DNA from: Helicobacter sp. 11S02629-2
Lineage (GTDB): Bacteria > Campylobacterota > Campylobacteria > Campylobacterales > Helicobacteraceae
DNA: 64,000 nucleotides
NCBI RefSeq assembly: GCF_002272875.1
Contig: NZ_MLAN01000003.1
Coordinates: 97,986 to 161,985, forward strand
Reading direction: 5' to 3'
This document shows positions 1 to 9,069 of this stretch, in pieces; within the stretch, counting starts at the first letter, position 1, and each line of letters starts with the position of its first letter. The notes under the pieces were generated by a model. The model saw only the letters and a program-made list of their open reading frames with translations, searched no databases and was not told the origin of the DNA. A program made the position numbers and the translations under genes.

Positions 1-157
1 TTATACCATACTTCCTACGCTAAAAGTAGGCGTAGCTGCCCTTGCTAACAACCACCAAAAGTTCTCACTTGACTGGGTATCCTACCTTCAACAAAACTCT
101 GGTGCCCCATATAGCTCTGACATAATGCTAACTTATGCTTACTACTTTGGTAAGTAA
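1..157 (+). CDS. Outer-membrane beta-barrel protein, 3' end only
   Basis: An open frame enters from the left edge (first full codon at base 2) and ends at TAA 155-157, giving about 51 C-terminal residues. The last residues are LTYAYYFGK. The complete protein at 16288-17106 ends LNYAYYFGH, so the two belong to the same small outer-membrane family, and alternating polar and hydrophobic residues fit closing barrel strands. The 5' part lies outside the window, so function and length cannot be judged. The C terminus ends in a basic residue after FG rather than in the usual terminal aromatic. Confidence 0.6.
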   Translation, partial: YTILPTLKVGVAALANNHQKFSLDWVSYLQQNSGAPYSSDIMLTYAYYFGK

Positions 158-180
158 GAACTAACACTCAGTCCTTTTTT

Positions 181-207
181 TTGGAATCTAGACTTTTTAG
201 ATTCCAA
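181..207 (+). terminator. Hairpin after the left-edge outer-membrane gene
   Basis: A perfect 10-bp stem, TTGGAATCTA paired with TAGATTCCAA, closes a 7-nt loop 24 nt after the stop codon. No clear T-run follows on the plus strand; the T-run lies before the stem. It may end transcription of the outer-membrane gene, but it is not a canonical intrinsic terminator. Confidence 0.35.
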
Positions 208-631
208 GAAGCTTATTACTTCTTTTAAAAAACTTTCACTCTTAAAACTTGTTAGCAAACTAGCCTAGCTTAAAGCTAGAAGATATCGCCTAAACTTTCA
301 ATAATAGACTTACTTTCAAAGCTTGATTGCTTCGCTTATCTAAATACCTTCTAGCAATTACTATATGATATATATTTGATTGAAAATACGTGTTTTACCA
401 AAAGCTATGTTATTTGCAAAGGGTTTAGCCCTGTGGCAAATATGTAGTCTTTAGTGTTAAAAAGCAAGCCACTTCACTTTATCTTAGCATCCCCCTCTTC
501 CGCTTAAAAAAAACAAATAGGAACTTAAAAAGCTAAGTCATTACAAAAAATGGGTACCGCCCACGATAAAACCTAGCAGATATTTTTAGATTCCACATTT
601 TTAAAATACCTTAGCTTTTTCTCTTAAACAG
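208..631. other. Gene-free stretch before dnaJ
   Basis: AT-rich spacer between the left-edge outer-membrane gene and the 3' end of dnaJ. I see no open frame with a ribosome-binding site, no tRNA-like sequence and no strong stem-loop. Confidence 0.5.
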
Positions 632-1753
632 TCACCTTTTAACCCAGTCAGAAAACTTTTTAAAAGCCTTTTTAAAGCTTGACTTATAAGGCTTACTAGC
701 CTCTCCAAAGCTGGCTTGTAGCTTTAAGACTAGCTCTTTTTGCTCTTCAGTTAGGCTTTTTGGATACTCGACTTTAAGCTCAGCTATAAGTCTGCCTTTA
801 GCCCCACTATGAACATCAGGCACACCCTCACCTCTAAAGACTACTTGATGACCATTTTGCGCACCTTGAGGGACTTTTAGCTCTAGCTCACCATGCAATG
901 AAGGTATCTTTATACTCCCTCCTAAGACTATAGTTGTAAAAAAGACTGGTATTTGCAAGTACAAGTCACTGCCATGCCTTATAAAGTGCTCATCTTTTGC
1001 CACCCTTACTTGCAAGTACAAATCACCCCTTAAGCCCTCTTTCACACAGTTACCTTTGCCTCTATAAACTAGCTGATTCCCAGTGTCTACTCCTGCTTTT
1101 ATGCTTATCTCTAAGTCCTCTTCTAAGACCTCAAAGCCTTCTCCATGACACTTAGGACACTTAGCACTAGGCACTTTTCCACTACCTTGACAAGTATGAC
1201 AAGTTTGCTGAAACTGCAAAAAGCCATTCCTAGCAAAGATAACGCCCCTTCCTTGACAGGTTGGACAAGTTTTTAGCTTGCCATCTTTTGCCCCAGTGCC
1301 ACTGCAGGCTTTGCAGTAGCTTTTGTATTTATTTCTTATAGTTTTTTTAGCACCAAATACAGCGTCTTTAAAGCTTACATCAAGCTCTACAAGCAAGTCA
1401 GACTCAAATAAAAAGTGCTCTTTTTCCTTTCTAGCTGACCCGCCAAAACTACCTCCAAAAAGATCTCCAAATATATCTTCAAATATAGATCCAAAACCAC
1501 CTTGAGACGAACTAAAGCCAGCACCTTGGCTAATACCTTCTTTACCATATCTATCATAAAGGGCTCTTTTTTCTGGGTCGCTTAAAACTCCATAAGCTTC
1601 ATTTATAAGCTTGAAACGCTCTTCAGCATCATGCTCTTTATTTCTATCTGGGTGATATTTTAGTGCTAGCTTACGATAACTCTTTTTTAAGACTTCTTCA
1701 CTTGCATCTTGTTCTACTTCTAATATCTCATAATAACTAGTCTCTGAAGACAT
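632..1753 (-). CDS. dnaJ: Chaperone protein DnaJ (Hsp40)
   Basis: Co-chaperone that delivers unfolded clients to DnaK and stimulates its ATPase in the cytoplasm. The 373-residue protein has the full class I layout: a J domain (about 5-70) with the HPD triad at 34-36, a Gly/Phe-rich linker (about 75-108), four CxxCxGxG zinc repeats starting near Cys147, Cys163, Cys185 and Cys199, and a C-terminal client-binding region. AAGGA five bases before the ATG supports the start. It is transcribed divergently from recR, and a perfect palindrome lies between the two genes. No CIRCE-like (HrcA) element was seen upstream. Confidence 0.97.
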   Translation of the reverse strand: MSSETSYYEILEVEQDASEEVLKKSYRKLALKYHPDRNKEHDAEERFKLINEAYGVLSDPEKRALYDRYGKEGISQGAGFSSSQGGFGSIFEDIFGDLFGGSFGGSARKEKEHFLFESDLLVELDVSFKDAVFGAKKTIRNKYKSYCKACSGTGAKDGKLKTCPTCQGRGVIFARNGFLQFQQTCHTCQGSGKVPSAKCPKCHGEGFEVLEEDLEISIKAGVDTGNQLVYRGKGNCVKEGLRGDLYLQVRVAKDEHFIRHGSDLYLQIPVFFTTIVLGGSIKIPSLHGELELKVPQGAQNGHQVVFRGEGVPDVHSGAKGRLIAELKVEYPKSLTEEQKELVLKLQASFGEASKPYKSSFKKAFKKFSDWVKR

Positions 1754-1787
1754 TATCTTCCTTAATATATGGATTTTTAAACCTTAG

Positions 1788-1821
1788 ATTCTATCAAAAA
1801 AGAAGTCTTTTTTGATAGAAT
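1788..1821. repeat. Perfect 16-bp inverted repeat between dnaJ and recR
   Basis: ATTCTATCAAAAAAGA (1788-1803) and TCTTTTTTGATAGAAT (1806-1821) are exact reverse complements around a 2-nt centre. It ends 8 bases before the preferred recR start and lies 35 bases upstream of dnaJ. It could be an operator shared by the divergent genes or a 5' hairpin in the recR transcript. It is not a known heat-shock operator sequence. Confidence 0.7.
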
Positions 1822-1828
1822 GGCGCCT

Positions 1829-2401
1829 ATGGATAAACAACTAAACTCTTTTTCAAACCTAGTAGAAGCACTTAGCAAACTACCAAGTATAGGTAAAAAA
1901 AGTGCCCTTAAGATGGCTTATACGCTATGTATAGATGACGTGGCATTAGGACTGAATATAGCTGAAAGTATCAATGAAGCCTTGCACTCTACTAGAAAGT
2001 GCAACATCTGTGGGGGTCTTTCAGAAGGAGAGGTCTGCCATATATGTGTAGATTCTATGAGAAGTAATGGCAAGCTTTGCATAGTAGGCCACCCAAAAGA
2101 TATCTTTTTGATAGAAAGTTTAAAAGAGTTTTTTGGGAAGTACTGCGTTTTAGAATCTATAAAAGACTTTGACTTCGAAGCGCTCATAAAACGCATAGAA
2201 AAAGAAAAGATAGAAGAGATAATCTTTGCCTTTGCGCCTTCTTTAAGCAGTGATGTGCTAATAACCCACCTGCAAGATAAGCTTGCCCATCTAAACTTAA
2301 AGTTTACTAAGATCGCCCAAGGTGTGCCTTCAAATGTCAATCTTGACAACATAGACCACTTCTCTTTATCAAAAGCTTTTATATATAGAGTGGATTTATA
2401 G
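1829..2401 (+). CDS. recR: Recombination protein RecR
   Basis: RecR works with RecO, and RecF where present, to load RecA at gaps in DNA. The 190-residue protein has an N-terminal helix-hairpin-helix region (SIGKKSALKMA), a four-cysteine zinc site (CNIC and CHIC) and a Toprim fold starting near LCIVGHP. The C-terminal IAQGVPSNVN stretch is typical of Helicobacter RecR. I chose ATG 1829, which gives an N terminus like the H. pylori protein; an in-frame ATG at 1820 would lie inside the palindrome. Neither start has a strong Shine-Dalgarno. Confidence 0.93.
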   Translation: MDKQLNSFSNLVEALSKLPSIGKKSALKMAYTLCIDDVALGLNIAESINEALHSTRKCNICGGLSEGEVCHICVDSMRSNGKLCIVGHPKDIFLIESLKEFFGKYCVLESIKDFDFEALIKRIEKEKIEEIIFAFAPSLSSDVLITHLQDKLAHLNLKFTKIAQGVPSNVNLDNIDHFSLSKAFIYRVDL

Positions 2402-2493
2402 CCTTGCTTTTTATATCCATCATCATCACAGTTTTTAATGCAACTTGCTGCTTAAAGTCTTGTAGAAAACAATCACAAAAGCTGGTATGTTAG

Positions 2494-3792
2494 ATGTTAG
2501 CTAAAGTCTCTAACACACCAACATCGCAGTCTAACTTATGTGCATCTACTAGCCTATCTCCTAAGTCTAGGCAAGATAAAACTTTAAAGCTAAACTTTTA
2601 TCTACTAGGTGCTGCTAATGTCGCTAATCCAAGTGCTTTATCTCTAGAGACACTTTTAAAGTGGCAAAAAGAAGGCTTAGTAAACTATCTTGGTGAAAGT
2701 AAAGATGTACGCCCTTTTATAGCCAAATCTTCATGCTGCGTGCTTCCTAGCTTTTATAAAGAAGGTCTGCCAAGAGTTTTAATAGAATCTCTCTCCATGC
2801 AAAAGCCTATCATTACAACTGATGTAAGTGGCTGTAAAGATACTATAAAACCAACGCTAAAGCTTGATGATAAGCCTTTTGCTATAGGAGAAAATGGAAT
2901 CTTAACTAAGCCAAAAGATGCCAAGTCTTTATATCTAGGGCTAAAAGCTTTTATCAAACTTACTAGCCTTCAAAGAAAGCAGATGGGAGAGAGTGGGAGA
3001 GAGTTAGCTACTAAAGTCTTTGAAGTCTCTTTTGTAATAGATGCTTACAAAAAAGCTCTAAGAAAGTTTTGTCTTAAAAGTGGCAAAAAAAGACTAGCTT
3101 TTATATCAAATACTAGTTTTGGCATGTATAACTTTAGAAAAGAAGTCTTAAAATCCTTTATAGATGAAGGTCATGAAGTGCTAGTCTTTGCCCCAAAAGA
3201 TGCCACTACAGAAGGCCTAGAAGCCCTTGGCATAAGATGCATAGAGATAAAAGTTAATAGCAAAGGGCTAAATCCACTAAGTGACTTAAAGCTACTTTTA
3301 AGTTTATGTAAGCTTTTAAAAGACCACAAACCAGACTTTGTTTTTAACTACACTATAAAGCCAGTCATTTATGCCTCCCTTGCCTCAAGACTTTTAAAAG
3401 TACCTCATATCTCTATGGTCACTGGGCTTGGTTATGTTTTTGTAAAAGGAGGCTTTAAGAAAAAGATTTTAAAAAATCTAGTTTGCTTGATGTATAAAGT
3501 AGCTTTAAAGCACACAAAACAAGTATGGTTTTTAAACGATGATGATAGATTGGAGTTTTTAAAACATAGGCTTATAGATGAAGCTAGGGCTTTTAAGCTA
3601 GATGGAGAAGGGGTTGATACAAAGCACTTTTATCCTAGCTCTATGCCAGAAGGTGAACTAAACTTTTTATTAATAGCTAGGATGCTTTGGGATAAGGGAG
3701 TTGGAGAGTATATAGAAGCTATAAGGCTTTTAAAGGCTGATAAAGAAGTAGCAAGCCTTGCAAGCTTTGAAAGAAACCCCCCTCTTATCTAA
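2494..3792 (+). CDS. Circularly permuted GT4 glycosyltransferase ORF
   Basis: The 432-residue ORF carries the two halves of a PglA-like family 4 glycosyltransferase in reversed order. Residues 31-190 are the C-terminal half: YLLGAANVANP, then EGLPRVLIE with the E-x7-E pair at 90 and 98. Residues 198-418 are an N-terminal Rossmann half that starts KKRLAFISNTSFGMYNFRK and ends at the domain-joining motif IARMLWDKGVGEYIEA. In a normal enzyme the second part precedes the first. A stop codon lies directly before ATG 2494, there is no good ribosome-binding site, and only 92 bases separate it from recR, so the missing N-terminal half is not upstream. Best explained as a fusion remnant of two tandem genes; activity is doubtful. 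Confidence 0.75.
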   Translation: MLAKVSNTPTSQSNLCASTSLSPKSRQDKTLKLNFYLLGAANVANPSALSLETLLKWQKEGLVNYLGESKDVRPFIAKSSCCVLPSFYKEGLPRVLIESLSMQKPIITTDVSGCKDTIKPTLKLDDKPFAIGENGILTKPKDAKSLYLGLKAFIKLTSLQRKQMGESGRELATKVFEVSFVIDAYKKALRKFCLKSGKKRLAFISNTSFGMYNFRKEVLKSFIDEGHEVLVFAPKDATTEGLEALGIRCIEIKVNSKGLNPLSDLKLLLSLCKLLKDHKPDFVFNYTIKPVIYASLASRLLKVPHISMVTGLGYVFVKGGFKKKILKNLVCLMYKVALKHTKQVWFLNDDDRLEFLKHRLIDEARAFKLDGEGVDTKHFYPSSMPEGELNFLLIARMLWDKGVGEYIEAIRLLKADKEVASLASFERNPPLI

Positions 3793-3830
3793 AGCTAGCT
3801 TAAGCTACTTTGTTTTTAGCTAAAAGGCTT

Positions 3831-5096
3831 TTAAAAGCTAAGCCTTAAGCCGCCAGTTGCCTCAAAAGTATTAGGAAGTGGCGACTTGCTTAAGTGAGTG
3901 CTACTTAGATAGATGATAAAGCCGACATTGCTAACTATTTGCATATCTATCATTAAGTCAAGCTCATTTTGTACATACTGCTTAGATATAGCATTACTCA
4001 CATAGTCAAAAAATGTAGCACCATATACTAGATATAAAGAAAGCTTATCTGAAAAGGCTTTAACCTGCCCTACTCCATACAATAAGTTTGCATTACTCCC
4101 GCTTTTAAAAGCCCTGCCTCCCCAGATAAAAAATGGCAAGACATTATTAAGGCTTTGTTCAAAACCACCATGCACAGAGTTACCTATACCCAAAAGATTA
4201 AGGCTTGCAAGGCCATTTTTACCATTTCTTGCATAGCCTAGTGAAAAATCTATCCACTTAAAGCCAGTAGCAAGCTTTACATCAGCTAGATAGCTATCAA
4301 ACCCGGGGCTGCTAAAACTTGGCTTCATACTAGCAGCGATCCCTGAATCTAACCCTACATAAAAGCTAGAGTTATTAAACCTAGTAAAGGCGTGCAGCCT
4401 TGCTCCAAACATATTAAAGATAGATGGTGAGTAAAACCAAAAGCCATATACATAGCTTGAGTTTTTAATATCATTTTGAGAGTCACTTAGATAGTATCTA
4501 ACGCCTAAGTTATAAAGTCCAAAACGTCCTAAGTCCGTAAAGGGCTGTATCTGATAATAAGACACTTGACCAAAACTTTTAGCATACATCCCTTCAAGTA
4601 ATAGGTTATTAAATGAAGCGTTTCTAACCCATATACCATCTATTAAGTGGTTGATAAATGGATTAAGAGGCATAAAACGCCCTGCTTTTATAGCAGTATC
4701 ACCATCAAAGTACTCTAAAAAGCTAGGCCCAAGCATCACAGTGCTATCACTTCCAAAGTCTTTTTTTGCACCAAGTCCTGAGTTATAAAAACTCTGCAAA
4801 GCCATAAAAGATATAGCAGCCCTTATATTGTAAAAAAAGCCTGAAGTATAGCCAAGACCAACTGAACTTAGCACATAGGAGTTATCACCTAGATAGGTTT
4901 TTGTGCCAAAGTTGTTATCGTTATAGAATCCAGCCTGCCCGCTAAAAAGCTTCATGTAGTTGCCATAGACCATGGCCTCGCCCCTTGAAGTGCCATTTTT
5001 CAAAGCTTCATTTAAAGAGTTGTACTTAGCACTTAAGCCTACTATAAGGCACATCATAACCAGTATATATTTTAAGGCAAGATTTTTCAAACACAC
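3831..5096 (-). CDS. OprD/Hof-like outer-membrane porin
   Basis: A 421-residue exported protein with a hydrophobic signal peptide (cleavage probably after GLSA, about residue 23), many short aromatic-rich beta strands and a C-terminal GLRLSF ending in phenylalanine, the usual outer-membrane insertion signal. Strand content and length fit the Helicobacter Hof family of OprD-like specific porins; the substrate cannot be read from sequence. Its start overlaps the end of panC by 10 bases, suggesting cotranscription and translational coupling. It converges on the glycosyltransferase ORF, with only 38 bases between them. Confidence 0.8.
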   Translation of the reverse strand: MCLKNLALKYILVMMCLIVGLSAKYNSLNEALKNGTSRGEAMVYGNYMKLFSGQAGFYNDNNFGTKTYLGDNSYVLSSVGLGYTSGFFYNIRAAISFMALQSFYNSGLGAKKDFGSDSTVMLGPSFLEYFDGDTAIKAGRFMPLNPFINHLIDGIWVRNASFNNLLLEGMYAKSFGQVSYYQIQPFTDLGRFGLYNLGVRYYLSDSQNDIKNSSYVYGFWFYSPSIFNMFGARLHAFTRFNNSSFYVGLDSGIAASMKPSFSSPGFDSYLADVKLATGFKWIDFSLGYARNGKNGLASLNLLGIGNSVHGGFEQSLNNVLPFFIWGGRAFKSGSNANLLYGVGQVKAFSDKLSLYLVYGATFFDYVSNAISKQYVQNELDLMIDMQIVSNVGFIIYLSSTHLSKSPLPNTFEATGGLRLSF

Positions 5097-5941
5097 CTTC
5101 CTTTATCCATGATATCACTTATCCAAAGATTATCTAAAAGCCTTATATTTTCTACCCTAATAACTGCTATAACTATAGAATCTTCTAGCTTAGTAGTTAT
5201 ATGAAGTTCTTTATCTACAAACTCAAAGTACTCAACATAAACCTCACTTAAAGATTCCAAAGCACCTTTTTTAAGGGCTTCTACATCTTTTATGCCTTTT
5301 TTTACCCTCTCTTCTATGGTAAAAAGTGCAGCTGATAAACAAAGGGCGTCTTTTCTTCCTTCTTTGCTTAAGTAGACGTTTCTAGAGCTAAAGGCAAGAT
5401 TATCTTTATCTCTAATTAGTGGCATGCCTATTACATTTATAGGGAGGTTTAAACTTTTTACCATCTTTTGTATCATTAAAAGCTGCTGGGCGTCTTTTTT
5501 ACCAAAGTAGGCATTATCTGGCAAGATGAGATTAAAGAACTTTAAAACGATGGTCAAAACGCCATCAAAGTGCCCCGGTCTAAGAAAGCCTTCAAAAACA
5601 TAGCCCATAAACTTAGGTGCACTAACTTTTATAGGGTCTTTTTCATACATCTCTTCTACGCTTGGTAAAAATACCACATCAACCCCAAGCTTTTCGCAAA
5701 CTGCTAAGTCAGCTTCTAGTGGCCTAGGATACTTGCTTAAATCTTCATGTGGTAAAAACTGTGTAGGATTTACAAAGATAGAAACCACACTTATGTCATT
5801 ATCTTTCTTACTTTGAGCTATCAAGCTTGCATGGCCTAGATGCAAAGCACCCATGGTGGGGATAAAACCTATCTTTTTAGTGCCTGTTTTTAGGCTATTT
5901 AGCACTGTTATTAATTCATTTTTAGCTTTTATTACTAGCAT
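5087..5941 (-). CDS. panC: Pantothenate synthetase PanC
   Basis: Joins pantoate and beta-alanine with ATP in the vitamin B5/coenzyme A pathway. The 284-residue protein shows the nucleotide-binding motif PTMGALHLGH near the N terminus, the pantoate-site stretch IFVNPTQF, the FGKKDAQQ motif and the KMSKS-like SSRNVYLS segment. Length and motif order are normal for the family. It is the first gene of a probable two-gene unit with the downstream porin, which it overlaps. The Shine-Dalgarno is weak. Confidence 0.96.
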   Translation of the reverse strand: MLVIKAKNELITVLNSLKTGTKKIGFIPTMGALHLGHASLIAQSKKDNDISVVSIFVNPTQFLPHEDLSKYPRPLEADLAVCEKLGVDVVFLPSVEEMYEKDPIKVSAPKFMGYVFEGFLRPGHFDGVLTIVLKFFNLILPDNAYFGKKDAQQLLMIQKMVKSLNLPINVIGMPLIRDKDNLAFSSRNVYLSKEGRKDALCLSAALFTIEERVKKGIKDVEALKKGALESLSEVYVEYFEFVDKELHITTKLEDSIVIAVIRVENIRLLDNLWISDIMDKGRCV

Positions 5942-6071
5942 GTCTATCTTTTGTTGTTTATATAATTAAATAAAATTTGAAGCTATATTTTACTGAATTA
6001 TCCTCTTTATCTCGCTAAAATCAGTAAGCTTACGTAAATCTAACATATGCCATAGGCAAAAAGAGGGAGTT

Positions 6072-7244
6072 ATGGATAATAATAAATTAAAGATTGTAGT
6101 ACTAGGTGCAGGATATGCTAGCTTGTCTTTTATCAAGTCTTTAAATCACACTTTGCTAAAACAAGTGCAAATACAACTTATAACTAACAACCCATATCAT
6201 TATTTTTCAGTACTTTTGCACGAAGTCGCAGTTGGAAACATGGACAAAAACGCCATAGTTATGCTAGATAAAGCCCTTCCAAAAGAAGTAGAGTTAATAG
6301 TAGACACAGTAACTGAGATAAGGCAAAATGAGGTCATAACCAAAAATGGCACTTATAGCTTTGATAAGCTAGTAGTAGGACTTGGGTTTAATAGCGAGTT
6401 TTTTAATATTAAAGGCGCTGAGTTAAACTCCATGACTTGTGGCAACTACAAAGAAGCCTTAGCTATAAAAGAGCGCCTTACTACACTACTAAAGATAAAA
6501 GCAAGTAAGGGCGAAAAGGTAGATATCGCTATATGTGGAGGTGGTTTTAGTGGAGTAGAGCTAGTATCATCCCTAGCCCAAAAAGTCTGCGAAGATAAAA
6601 ACTTACCAAAAGATAGCATTAATATCTACTGCATAGAAGCCATGCCAAATATCATAGCAGCCTTCCCGCAACAGCTAATAGACGTGGCTAAAAAAAAGCT
6701 AGTTGAGTTAGGTGTAGTGCTTAAAACTGAACATAAGATTCTAGAGATAAAGCAAGATTCTATCACTTGTGACTATAAAGGCAGTGAGGTTAATATAAAA
6801 AGCGATCTTGCCATATGGCTAGTTGGTGTAAGGGGTAATGCAGTCATAGGAAACTCACCAATCCTAGAAAGCTTTAGAGACAAAGTGGCAGTCACAAAAA
6901 CGTTAAATGCCCCTAACTTTAACCATATCTTTGTAGTAGGAGACTGCTCTTTTATGAAAGACAAAGAGGGTAAGCCCCTACCTCCAACCGCACAAATTGC
7001 CATCCAGCAAGGCAAGTATCTTGCTGGAGAGTTTAGTAATATCATAGAAGGCAAGATGCTAGCAGAGTTTAAGTTTGTATCTAAGGGGATGATTTGCTCG
7101 CTTGGAGAAGACTTTGCCATAGGTATTGGCACAGGACCTAATAAGTTTTATGTGGGAAAGGGTCCTATGTTTTTAAAGCGAAATGTTATAGAGGCTTACT
7201 GGAGGTTTAAAGTAGGTGGCATGAGAAGTCTTTTAAAAGGATGA
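6072..7244 (+). CDS. ndh: Type II NADH dehydrogenase-like flavoprotein
   Basis: A 390-residue FAD-dependent pyridine nucleotide oxidoreductase. The N-terminal FAD fold has VVLGAGYASLSF, the central NAD(P)H fold ICGGGFSGVEL, and the second FAD motif is FVVGDCS followed by PPTAQIAIQQGKYLA, the NDH-2 signature. The C-terminal amphipathic tail probably attaches it to the inner membrane, where it would pass electrons to menaquinone. AGGGAG upstream of the ATG supports the start. In the first motif Ala-Ser stands where Gly-Gly is more usual. A sulfide:quinone reductase role is less likely, since the expected redox cysteines are not evident. Confidence 0.82.
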   Translation: MDNNKLKIVVLGAGYASLSFIKSLNHTLLKQVQIQLITNNPYHYFSVLLHEVAVGNMDKNAIVMLDKALPKEVELIVDTVTEIRQNEVITKNGTYSFDKLVVGLGFNSEFFNIKGAELNSMTCGNYKEALAIKERLTTLLKIKASKGEKVDIAICGGGFSGVELVSSLAQKVCEDKNLPKDSINIYCIEAMPNIIAAFPQQLIDVAKKKLVELGVVLKTEHKILEIKQDSITCDYKGSEVNIKSDLAIWLVGVRGNAVIGNSPILESFRDKVAVTKTLNAPNFNHIFVVGDCSFMKDKEGKPLPPTAQIAIQQGKYLAGEFSNIIEGKMLAEFKFVSKGMICSLGEDFAIGIGTGPNKFYVGKGPMFLKRNVIEAYWRFKVGGMRSLLKG

Positions 7245-7290
7245 ATAATCTAAAGGATTATTAAGGCTAGGGAAGCTTTCATATCCGCTT

Positions 7291-7323
7291 ACATCATAGT
7301 TTGCCCTTAGCAAACTATGATGT
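7291..7323. terminator. Strong hairpin between convergent ndh and the propeller gene
   Basis: ACATCATAGTTTGC (7291-7304) pairs perfectly with GCAAACTATGATGT (7310-7323) around a 5-nt loop. It sits between two convergent genes and is followed on the plus strand by an AT-rich stretch with scattered T residues. Probably a terminator for ndh and perhaps a two-way one. Confidence 0.6.
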
Positions 7324-7533
7324 AATATATCTTTGTAATAAAACTACAATCTGCATATAAAAATTAATCACTTAATTAATACTTCAGATTTCTTAGTGCA
7401 TGAGTTTAAGAAAAAATAGATTCTAAAAATTGGGATAAAAGAAAAGAAGAAAAAGGTTGTATCTAAGATCTAAGCCCCTTAAAGCTAAGGGACTTAGGGT
7501 AAATCTAGCTAAAGTGCTAAAGTTTTATAAAAA

Positions 7534-8499
7534 CTATTTGTGCTCTATGCCTTCTATTCTTAAAACTTTGTTACCTAGCATTTCTGGTATCCAAAGTACA
7601 CCGTGGTGTAAGAATATATCAGCTGGTGCTCTAAGTTTTACTGGAAGTTTGATCTCTTTATAACTACCATCTGGTTGTACTCTGTAAAGTTTTCCATCAG
7701 TAGAAGTGAAGTTCAAGCCATTCCAGTCGCTTACTAGGAAGCTTCCATTTGATTCTTTTTGAAGACCATCTAGCTCACCTTTTACACCACTAAATACTTC
7801 AAGTTTTTGAGTTTTCATGTTGTATTTCATAAGGTTAGCTGCGTTTTTACCACTTGCATCATAGCCAGCTATATAAAGCTCATCACCATCAAGAACTAAG
7901 CCATTAGGCCCGCCAAGTGCTGAATCTATCTTAACTAAAGTGCTGTACTTTTTAGCTTTAACGTCTACTTTTAAGATAAGACCAGTACCAGTATCACTTA
8001 CTAGTAAAGTGTGGTCATTAAGAACTGCTATGTCGTTTAGGAAGATTGAACCTTTAACTGGTAGGTTAAAAACTTGTTTTTTAGTTTTGATGTTAAAGCC
8101 TTTGATAACACCTACATCTACCATGTAAAGTGTATCGCCTATCATATTCATACCTTTAGGGCCATCTAGTCCAGTTATCCATTTTTTGTGGATGATATTA
8201 CCATGATGATCAAGCAAGCTTACAAAACCGTCGCCATCTTTTGCTATAGGAGCAAATTTACCAACGTTAGTTACATAAACGTGATGTTTAGTTACAAATA
8301 CACTCTCCGGAGATGCTAAACCGTCTATTTCTTTAATTTTTAAGCCATCCATTTCCATAGTTTTACCCATAGACATAGATTTGTGATGACCGTGCATATC
8401 CATTGATTTATCAGCATGCATATCAGATGCATTAGCTGCGAAAGCTATAGCACTAGATGCGATAACACTTAACACTACAGAGATTACTGTTTTTTTCAT
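7534..8499 (-). CDS. Secreted Met/His-rich SMP-30-like beta-propeller
   Basis: A 321-residue exported protein. It has a signal peptide (about 1-24, ending AANA), then a Met/His-rich segment (about 25-50, with DMHADKSMDMHGHH and KSMSMGK), then a propeller made of repeated LDGPKGM, LNDIAVL, GGPNGLVLDG and RAPADIFL units like those of SMP-30/gluconolactonase and NHL proteins. The Met/His segment suggests periplasmic binding of copper, silver or nickel. AGGAG precedes the ATG. A small hairpin (8520-8537) lies just upstream of that site. Signal peptide and metal-like segment are nearly copied in the small protein at 9070-9345. No enzymatic activity can be assigned. Confidence 0.72.
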   Translation of the reverse strand: MKKTVISVVLSVIASSAIAFAANASDMHADKSMDMHGHHKSMSMGKTMEMDGLKIKEIDGLASPESVFVTKHHVYVTNVGKFAPIAKDGDGFVSLLDHHGNIIHKKWITGLDGPKGMNMIGDTLYMVDVGVIKGFNIKTKKQVFNLPVKGSIFLNDIAVLNDHTLLVSDTGTGLILKVDVKAKKYSTLVKIDSALGGPNGLVLDGDELYIAGYDASGKNAANLMKYNMKTQKLEVFSGVKGELDGLQKESNGSFLVSDWNGLNFTSTDGKLYRVQPDGSYKEIKLPVKLRAPADIFLHHGVLWIPEMLGNKVLRIEGIEHK

Positions 8500-8960
8500 T
8501 TATTACTCCTAAGCAATAAGGATGCTTCTTGGCATCCACTTAACAAGATATAGACAAGCTAACCACAGCAAGTTGCCCAAACACAACCCATAAACCAGTA
8601 AACAAGAGAGGTTTATACAATTGTCATGTGGTAGTAGTCTAGGGGGTATTATATGTAAGAAAGTGAGAATTTTTTCCAAAAAGGCGACTAAAAAAATAGT
8701 GGTTATCAAAAAATCTTATCTTGACTATAAAAATATACTTTTAAGGCTAGATTGGTTAATGAAAAAGAATCTAAATAGTAAATAAAAACTAAACTTTATA
8801 TAAAAGAATAATACTGCATCTTTAAAATAGTAAAAAATATATACTAAAAATTAAAATTATCTTAAACTTTTAAAGAGATATAAGCTTTTTTACTTCTATT
8901 TATAAGCATTAAAAGTAGGTTTATAAAACAGATTAAACCTCTAGTGATATTATGTTTCAT
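8500..8960. other. Spacer upstream of the propeller gene
   Basis: AT-rich region holding the leader of the propeller gene. GGATGC/GCATCC (8520-8537) forms a short hairpin just before its Shine-Dalgarno. An open frame of 66 codons on the minus strand at 8509-8709 has no ribosome-binding site and no recognisable sequence, so I do not call it a gene. Confidence 0.4.
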
Positions 8961-9002
8961 CCTTGCAAAACTAGACGTTCTTAACGCTAGTTGCTTGCAA
9001 GG
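8961..9002 (-). terminator. Branched hairpin downstream of the Met/His peptide gene
   Basis: CCTTGCAA/TTGCAAGG, AACTAG/CTAGTT and CGTT/AACG pair in order around a CTT loop, with only one base and GC bulged. It begins 68 bases after the stop of the minus-strand gene at 9070. No T-run follows on the minus strand, so termination is likely but not certain; a small RNA is an alternative. Confidence 0.45.
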
Positions 9003-9069
9003 GTTTTGACGCTTTTAAAGTTAGTCTCTTTAAAGTTCTAGGGATAAATACTTTTATGAGACTAGCTTA

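Noticed and set aside
3777..3782. Run of six C near the end of the glycosyltransferase ORF as a phase-variable tract
   Set aside because: The tract is short, and neither a plus-one nor a minus-one shift restores glycosyltransferase sequence; the next gene starts at once.
7244..7262. Short hairpin AATAATC/GATTATT right after ndh
   Set aside because: Weak all-AT stem; the strong hairpin at 7291-7323 is the better terminator.
8509..8709. Minus-strand 66-codon frame upstream of the propeller gene
   Set aside because: No Shine-Dalgarno, no recognisable sequence, and it runs into the leader of the real gene.
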